DNA of 53,928 nt from an uncultured Bacteroidia bacterium (GTDB lineage: Bacteria; Bacteroidota; Bacteroidia; Bacteroidales; Prolixibacteraceae): the NCBI GenBank assembly GCA_903927965.1, contig CAIYPA010000091.1, positions 1-53,928 on the forward strand. Direction: 5' to 3'. Under the pieces are notes generated by a model. That model ran no database searches, was not told the DNA's origin, and was given only the letters and a program-made list of their open reading frames with translations. How positions within the stretch are numbered: position 1 is the first letter of the stretch; each line of letters starts with the position of its first letter. A program made the translations under genes and the position numbers. Of this stretch, positions 49,369 to 53,928 are shown in pieces.

Positions 49369-50577
49369 TTACGATAACGCGGCTATACCGGAACCGATCA
49401 TATTGGCACTTTCGATGTTGGCAATGTTGATCTTGACTTTTTTGTGGCCCAAATCGGCAAGCAATTCTTTTAGTGTTTTTTTCACCACTTTGTTATAGTT
49501 CTTACAACCAGCTACTTCACTCCAGAAGAGACTACCTTCGGCTGTGATCCTCACTTTCCTGACCGATTTGTCGTGGGCAATCAGCATGTCAATCAATCCT
49601 GCCAAAGAAGCAGCAACCAATTTTGCAGACCTTTTATAAATGGCGATTGCAACTTTCACATGCTTTTTCTTGTGCTGTTCAGGTGCGTTGATGATATCGG
49701 TAAGAGCTTTACCATCAGTCTGATCATCAAAACCATCATCAGGGAAAGCATACCTGAGCAGTTGCCCGATGTACATTCCGGAAACCGACTTTTCAAATCT
49801 CTGTGAACCTTTATTGTTTGAATTTTCGTCAACCAGTTCATCGTATTTGGTCAGATGAGGCGGTTTAAAATTGCCCGATTCAAGATTTACCGGGGTAAGA
49901 CCCTGCCAATTAAGGCTTGGATCAATCTTTGGAATTCGGCTTGCATTGACGAACCCGGCCATATTTGTTCCTGTACCAACGATCAGGCCAATATAAGCAT
50001 CAAAATTCGGATCTGTCAATCCAGCGAATAATGAAGCAACAGTATCGTTGATAACTTTGATCCCGGTAAACTCGGTTTTTCCTTTTTTGTTTAATTTATC
50101 AAGTAGTGGTTTGCCGATTGGCTTACCGATCATTTCGTTAATTTCGATACCCTTTGTCCATCTGATCAACTCGGCATCGCCATTTGGCAAACAGTCGGCA
50201 GGATAGGAAAAGCAGTAACCAATCGGGGCTTTTGCGGGAAGTTCGATTTCTTCTGTAAATTCAGATTGTTTTGCAAGAAGGTCATCAACCGAAAATCCTT
50301 TGACAGTGGAAGCAGAAATCTCTTTACCACCTGCTTTTTTCGGGGTAATATTGGCGACCCCACCTTCAAAATTAATTACTGCTGCACGGAAATTTGTTCC
50401 GCCCCAGTCAAGTACAACAGCTTGACCTTCAGCACCACAAGTAAGTGGATGGATGTACGTCGGGATACTTTTCACCTCCGTATTGTCGTTCTTTAGCCCA
50501 TTCTCAATTTTATCTTCCAGATTAAGGGCTACCTCTTTTAACTGCCCCATTTTGAGCCTAAATTCCTTCTTTTTCAT
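49369..50577 (-). CDS. Hexokinase (eukaryotic-type fold)
   Basis: 402-residue sugar kinase of the hexokinase family seen in Bacteroides. Phosphate loop 1 is LDWGGTNFRAAVI, the sugar-binding region is PIGYCFSYPADC and KVINDTVASLFAG, and the second phosphate motif is IGLIVGTGTNMAGF. It phosphorylates glucose or related hexoses with ATP. Single gene with its own terminator and promoter-like box. Confidence 0.92.
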   Translation of the reverse strand: MKKKEFRLKMGQLKEVALNLEDKIENGLKNDNTEVKSIPTYIHPLTCGAEGQAVVLDWGGTNFRAAVINFEGGVANITPKKAGGKEISASTVKGFSVDDLLAKQSEFTEEIELPAKAPIGYCFSYPADCLPNGDAELIRWTKGIEINEMIGKPIGKPLLDKLNKKGKTEFTGIKVINDTVASLFAGLTDPNFDAYIGLIVGTGTNMAGFVNASRIPKIDPSLNWQGLTPVNLESGNFKPPHLTKYDELVDENSNNKGSQRFEKSVSGMYIGQLLRYAFPDDGFDDQTDGKALTDIINAPEQHKKKHVKVAIAIYKRSAKLVAASLAGLIDMLIAHDKSVRKVRITAEGSLFWSEVAGCKNYNKVVKKTLKELLADLGHKKVKINIANIESANMIGSGIAALS

Positions 50578-50615
50578 TTTTTATATTCTGTTGAATTATC
50601 AATATTCTGTTCAGT

Positions 50616-50623
50616 CAAAGATA
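50616..50623 (-). promoter_or_regulatory. -7 box (TATCTTTG) for hexokinase
   Basis: Minus-strand TATCTTTG lies 38 bases upstream of the hexokinase ATG. The -33 element is not clear. Confidence 0.4.
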
Positions 50624-50649
50624 TTAAAAAGTAATAGAAAATACCTTTT

Positions 50650-51177
50650 TTAGGGAACTGTAAATTTTTTATCTGCACCTGGTTTAATGATGCTCCATAC
50701 ATCCAGTTTTTGTTCCCACTTTACCGCATGGGCAGGGCTTGTTGAGGGAAGAGTGAAAGTTGGTAGGTTGATTTCGGGGAAATATTTTTTGAAAAATTTC
50801 GCTGCACCCGTACCATTGAAGAATATCCTTGAAATACTGGGATGGGTCAACAGAAAATTTCGCAGGTCATTGGGGACTTCTTGCCTGATATCACTATCAA
50901 GGCTCGATTCCCTTTCACAATAATTGAGCACGTCCCAAAGTGCAATCCCGTTTTGGAGCAGTACCTCTGCTCGGATTTCGAAGTCGGATGAAAATGGTCT
51001 GTTGTAAAGGGCGAATATAATTTTCCAGAATGCATTCTGGCCATGGGCATAATAGGCCTGCGCCCGTAAAGATTCTTTTCCTGGCATCGTGCCCAGAATT
51101 AGCACAGTACTTTCGGGATTGGAGATGGGTGGAAATGAATAGATCGTCGAATTTATGGGCTCGTTCATGTTCATCAA
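50650..51177 (-). CDS. Uracil/hypoxanthine-DNA glycosylase (UDG superfamily, HDG-like)
   Basis: 175-residue base-excision repair enzyme. VLILGTMPGKESLRAQAYYAHGQNAFWKII holds motif A of the family that removes deoxyinosine or uracil, and LPSTSPAHA is the DNA-intercalating motif B. The residues GTMPG and YYAH…NAFW match the family often called DNA-deoxyinosine glycosylase. The start lies near ATG ATG at 51172-51177; MNMNEP could begin one codon later. Confidence 0.88.
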   Translation of the reverse strand: MMNMNEPINSTIYSFPPISNPESTVLILGTMPGKESLRAQAYYAHGQNAFWKIIFALYNRPFSSDFEIRAEVLLQNGIALWDVLNYCERESSLDSDIRQEVPNDLRNFLLTHPSISRIFFNGTGAAKFFKKYFPEINLPTFTLPSTSPAHAVKWEQKLDVWSIIKPGADKKFTVP

Positions 51178-51213
51178 TGGCTGAAACTATTGTTTTCTGA
51201 AGCTTCAAAGCGA

Positions 51214-51221
51214 CAAAGATA
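51214..51221 (-). promoter_or_regulatory. -7 box (TATCTTTG) for the DNA glycosylase gene
   Basis: Minus-strand TATCTTTG lies 36 bases before the ATG and is identical to the boxes in front of hexokinase and YqaA. Confidence 0.4.
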
Positions 51222-51274
51222 GGTGTATGCCGGAAAGATAATTGTCTAAATCTAAAGAACCTGCTGATTTTATC

Positions 51275-51282
51275 TATTTTTG
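51275..51282 (+). promoter_or_regulatory. -7 box (TATTTTTG) for rbfA
   Basis: TATTTTTG lies 19 bases before the chosen rbfA ATG at 51302 and is divergent from the glycosylase box. It supports that ATG over the in-frame start at 51242, which lies upstream of the box. Confidence 0.4.
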
Positions 51283-51301
51283 CATTAAAATAGGTTATAA
51301 C

Positions 51302-51643
51302 ATGGAAGAATATTCAACAAGACAAAATAAAATAGGGCGGTTGATCCAGAAAGAGCTGGGTGAGCTTTTGCGCCGCGATACACAAATATTGGCCAAGGGA
51401 CGGATTTTATCACTTACAACTGTGAGGGTAACAAGGGACATGTTTCTGGCAAGGTGTTACCTGAGCATATTCCCTTCTGAGGGTTCTGCAGAAGTATTGG
51501 CTGATATCAAATTGCACAAGAGCAAACTGAAGGGCGAACTTGGAAATATTGTCCGGTTTCAACTGCGCCATGTCCCCGAGCTCGAATTTTTCCTCGACGA
51601 TAGCCTTGATTATATCGAGAAGATCGACAAATTGTTAAAGTAA
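51302..51643 (+). CDS. rbfA: Ribosome-binding factor A
   Basis: 113-residue KH-like protein that binds the 30S subunit during 16S rRNA maturation. The N-terminal TRQNKIGRLIQKELGELLRR and the RFQLRHVPELEFFLDDSLDYIEKIDKLL end are typical. The start at 51302 is chosen because homologues begin with this helix and a promoter-like box lies just upstream. Confidence 0.93.
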   Translation: MEEYSTRQNKIGRLIQKELGELLRRDTQILAKGRILSLTTVRVTRDMFLARCYLSIFPSEGSAEVLADIKLHKSKLKGELGNIVRFQLRHVPELEFFLDDSLDYIEKIDKLLK

Positions 51644-51685
51644 AATTCAGGACTGCTAAAACCATTCATCCGTTATAAGTTCCTT

Positions 51686-52510
51686 ATGGAGTACGATCCG
51701 ATTAAAAGAAGACTTGGGAGTGTTTTCAACCGAACTCCTTTCCTGCGAAAAGTGTTCTATTCACTGCTCGATCTTTTGTTGCTCAGGGCGTGGCATGTCA
51801 AAAAGGAACTTCGGTTGTTAAGAAAAAAGTCTTTTTCGGGAAAGATCCGTATTTTGGATGCCGGTTCGGGATTTGGCCAGTATAGTTACCGGATGTGCCG
51901 GATTTTTAGCGGTTCTATTATTAAAGGTGTCGATGTTAAACAGGAACAGATCGATGATTGCAACGCTTTTTTTAATAGTGCAGGTTTGCACGAAAGGGTC
52001 AATTTTGAAACTGCCGATTTGGTAAAGTACAATAAACCATATTGTTACGATCTAATTCTTTCTGTCGATGTGATGGAACATATTGAAGAAGATGAAGTGG
52101 TTTTCAATAATTTTTTCAAATCGCTCAGGAAAAATGGTGTCCTTTTGATTTCGACCCCTTCTGATCAAGGTGGATCGGATACCCACGATCATGAACACGA
52201 CGAAGTGCATGGTTTCATCGAAGAACACGTCAGGGACGGGTATGCCATCGACGACATTTCCAGGAAGTTGCAACATGCCGGGTTTGGGGATGTTGAAGCA
52301 AAATATACTTATGGAGTTTTGGGATCACTTTCGTGGAAGTTTTCAATGAAATATCCGATTTTGATGCTGGGAATTTCCAGGGGCTTTTTCATTATACTTC
52401 CATTCTATTATCTGTTGTTCTTCCCGTTTTGTGCCATCCTTAACTGGTTGGATGTGAGTTTTCCACATAAGAAAGGTACCGGCCTTCTGGTGAAGGCCTA
52501 TAAAAAGTAA
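51686..52510 (+). CDS. Class I SAM-dependent methyltransferase
   Basis: 274 residues. The SAM site is ILDAGSGFGQYSYRMC (~56-71), followed by KGVDVKQEQIDDC and LILSVDVMEHIEEDE. Two hydrophobic stretches near the end (GISRGFFIILPFYYLLFFPFCAILNWL) suggest membrane attachment, so a lipid or envelope substrate is plausible. It lies 42 bp after rbfA and 19 bp before a LolC-type gene, in one operon. Confidence 0.85.
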   Translation: MEYDPIKRRLGSVFNRTPFLRKVFYSLLDLLLLRAWHVKKELRLLRKKSFSGKIRILDAGSGFGQYSYRMCRIFSGSIIKGVDVKQEQIDDCNAFFNSAGLHERVNFETADLVKYNKPYCYDLILSVDVMEHIEEDEVVFNNFFKSLRKNGVLLISTPSDQGGSDTHDHEHDEVHGFIEEHVRDGYAIDDISRKLQHAGFGDVEAKYTYGVLGSLSWKFSMKYPILMLGISRGFFIILPFYYLLFFPFCAILNWLDVSFPHKKGTGLLVKAYKK

Positions 52511-52529
52511 ATTCAAAACTAAGATCGAA

Positions 52530-53759
52530 TTGAACCTCGCGTACTACATAGCCAAAAGATACCTTTTCTCAAAAAAGAAGACCCATCTGATCAACATTAT
52601 ATCGGCCATTTCGGTTGCAGGGATGGCTATTGGGACAATGGGGTTGATTATCGGCCTTTCCGGTTTTAATGGGTTCGACAGCCTGATCAAATCGCTATTC
52701 TCTACTTTCGATCCCGATCTGAAAATCACCCTGGCCGAAGGGAAAAGTTTTGATCCCAATGGACAGGTATTTAAAGAAATCCGCCAAATGAAGGATATCC
52801 TTTATTTTTCGGAGGTTGTTGAATCGAATGGCTTGTTGAGGTATGAAAACAGGGAGGTTCTGGCTACTATAAAGGGTGTAAGTGCCGAATATCGGCAGAT
52901 GACCGGACTGGATTCGATGATGGTGGAAGGTGAATTTAAGCTTAATGATACCCAAAATAATTATACGGTTATCGGACAAGGAATTGCCTATTATCTTTCG
53001 ATGGGGATCAATCTTGTTCATCCCATCAGTGTCTATGTGCCAAAAAAGGGTAGGAGAGGGGGTTCGTCGTTGGAAGGAAGTTTTAACGCTGGCCAAATTT
53101 ATTCAATTGGTGTTTTTTCTGTTCAGCAGGAGATTGATTCAAAATACATTATTGTTCCGATCGACTTTGCCCGGCAATTGTTTGAACAACCTGAGAAAGT
53201 TAATTCTATTGAGTTGAAAATCAGGGAAGGTTCTTCCGGCAAGAAGGTACAGGGAATCCTATCCACCATGTTGGGAAGTAGCTTTGTAGTGAAAAACCGT
53301 TATCAGCAACACGATTACCTCTACAAGACCATGCAGGGAGAAAAATATGCTGTCTATCTGATCCTGATCCTGATCCTGATCATTGCTTCCTTTAATATCG
53401 TAGGTTCCCTTACCATGTTGATCATCGACAAAAAGGAGGATATTGCGATCCTGAAAAGCATGGGTGCTGATAAGGCTTTGATCCGAAATATCTTTCTTTT
53501 TGAAGGCTGGTCTGTCTCATTGCTGGGTGCCATTATCGGCACCGTACTGGGACTTGCTGTTTGTCAGGCCCAGATCAGTTTTGGACTTGTAAAACTACAA
53601 GGAGGAGGAGGTTCCTTTATTGTGGATGCCTATCCCATAACAATCATACCACTTGATATCCTGCTGATCTTTTTTTCTGTTTTGTTGATCGGCTTTGTAG
53701 CAGCATGGTTTCCGGTCAAGCATATCTCAGGTAAATATTTGGAAGAAGAAAAGAATTAG
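52530..53759 (+). CDS. LolC/LolE-type ABC transporter permease (FtsX family)
   Basis: 409 residues. The N-terminal YYIAKRYLFSKKKTHLINIISAISVAGMAIGTMGLII is the characteristic start of LolC/LolE permeases, which extract lipoproteins from the inner membrane. A periplasmic domain follows, then three helices (FNIVGSLTMLIIDKKEDIAILKSMGA marks the FtsX segment). The start is a TTG at 52530, 19 bp after the methyltransferase; it is the only one that preserves the conserved N-terminus. The ATPase partner is not in the window. Confidence 0.92.
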   Translation: MNLAYYIAKRYLFSKKKTHLINIISAISVAGMAIGTMGLIIGLSGFNGFDSLIKSLFSTFDPDLKITLAEGKSFDPNGQVFKEIRQMKDILYFSEVVESNGLLRYENREVLATIKGVSAEYRQMTGLDSMMVEGEFKLNDTQNNYTVIGQGIAYYLSMGINLVHPISVYVPKKGRRGGSSLEGSFNAGQIYSIGVFSVQQEIDSKYIIVPIDFARQLFEQPEKVNSIELKIREGSSGKKVQGILSTMLGSSFVVKNRYQQHDYLYKTMQGEKYAVYLILILILIIASFNIVGSLTMLIIDKKEDIAILKSMGADKALIRNIFLFEGWSVSLLGAIIGTVLGLAVCQAQISFGLVKLQGGGGSFIVDAYPITIIPLDILLIFFSVLLIGFVAAWFPVKHISGKYLEEEKN

Positions 53760-53928
53760 TCATTGAAAAATAACACAGTTATATAGTTAATGACTAATGT
53801 TTCGCACATAAAAAAAGTGCTTAAAACATTGTGTTTTAGATAAAAAAAGTAGCATGGAAATTTTGTTAAGACCTTAAAATGTAGTAATTTAAGGGCGAAT
53901 CCAAAACAATACTGCCATGCTACAGAAC
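53760..53928 (+). other. Inverted repeats at the window edge, possible start of a mobile element
   Basis: The last 170 bases hold three inverted pairs: gcac…gtgc (about 53805-53820), ttaaaaca/tgttttag (53821-53838), and gtagcatgg (53849-53857) against ccatgctac (53915-53923). An ATG at 53917 (ATGCTACAGAAC) opens a frame that runs off the window. The pattern would fit the end of an insertion sequence and the start of its transposase, but the evidence is thin. Confidence 0.3.

Overview
The window looks like a chromosomal stretch from a Bacteroidota bacterium, probably class Bacteroidia near Marinilabiliales/Prolixibacteraceae; the phylum is well supported, the finer placement is a guess. Evidence: LytS/LytTR two-component genes, a FISUMP-domain lipoprotein, a GH140 (DUF4038) glycosidase, a LolC-type permease next to rbfA, few clear Shine-Dalgarno sites, and many candidate promoters of the Bacteroidota form TTTG / TAnnTTTG. 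No rRNA, tRNA, CRISPR array or complete insertion sequence was seen.

Layout. 1-2305: the 3' end of an unknown gene with its terminator, then a LytS-like kinase and LytTR regulator. 2380-9036: a tight operon of PqqD-like protein, ATP-grasp ligase, PLP decarboxylase, a urea-transporter/M23-peptidase fusion, a beta-barrel protein and a TPR protein. I cannot match it to a characterised pathway. 9037-13425: palindromic repeats, an EamA exporter, a DUF4062/RecG-like ATPase and a beta-propeller lipoprotein. 13426-13956: gene-free but structured, with a good promoter, two strong hairpins and a candidate small RNA. 13963-31527: mostly single genes (MFS, a membrane MutS-like ATPase, PIG-L deacetylase, GntP permease, FISUMP lipoprotein, nitrilase, orphan DNA methyltransferase, an unrecognised 845-residue secreted protein, polyprenyl synthase, ArsR regulator, GH140, HAD hydrolase).

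31616-43770 is the most interesting part: a lasso-peptide biosynthetic locus preceded by an APS kinase gene. An intact 41-residue precursor (33259-33384) has the predicted core GVGGAAPETPESGPPVS, with a Gly1-Glu8 ring. A second precursor (36478-36621) has a TAG codon exactly where the first has the leader Trp. The enzymes are two paralogous 605-residue cyclases, an HPr-kinase-like protein, a PAPS-type sulfotransferase, a PqqD-like B1, a B2 protease, an ABC exporter and a nucleotidyltransferase. Two decayed fragments, a B2 tail just before cyclase 1 and an exporter N-terminus just after it, indicate that the locus is a duplicated cluster whose first copy has been gutted. Kinase, sulfotransferase and the nearby APS kinase together suggest a phosphorylated and/or sulfated lasso peptide.

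43797-53928: housekeeping genes: an M28 peptidase, an FAD dehydrogenase, a deoC/MazG-like/dtd/YqaA operon, hexokinase, a uracil/hypoxanthine-DNA glycosylase, then rbfA, a methyltransferase and a LolC-like permease. The last ~170 bases carry inverted repeats and may be the edge of a mobile element. All function calls rest on recognising motifs and families by eye; no database search was run.
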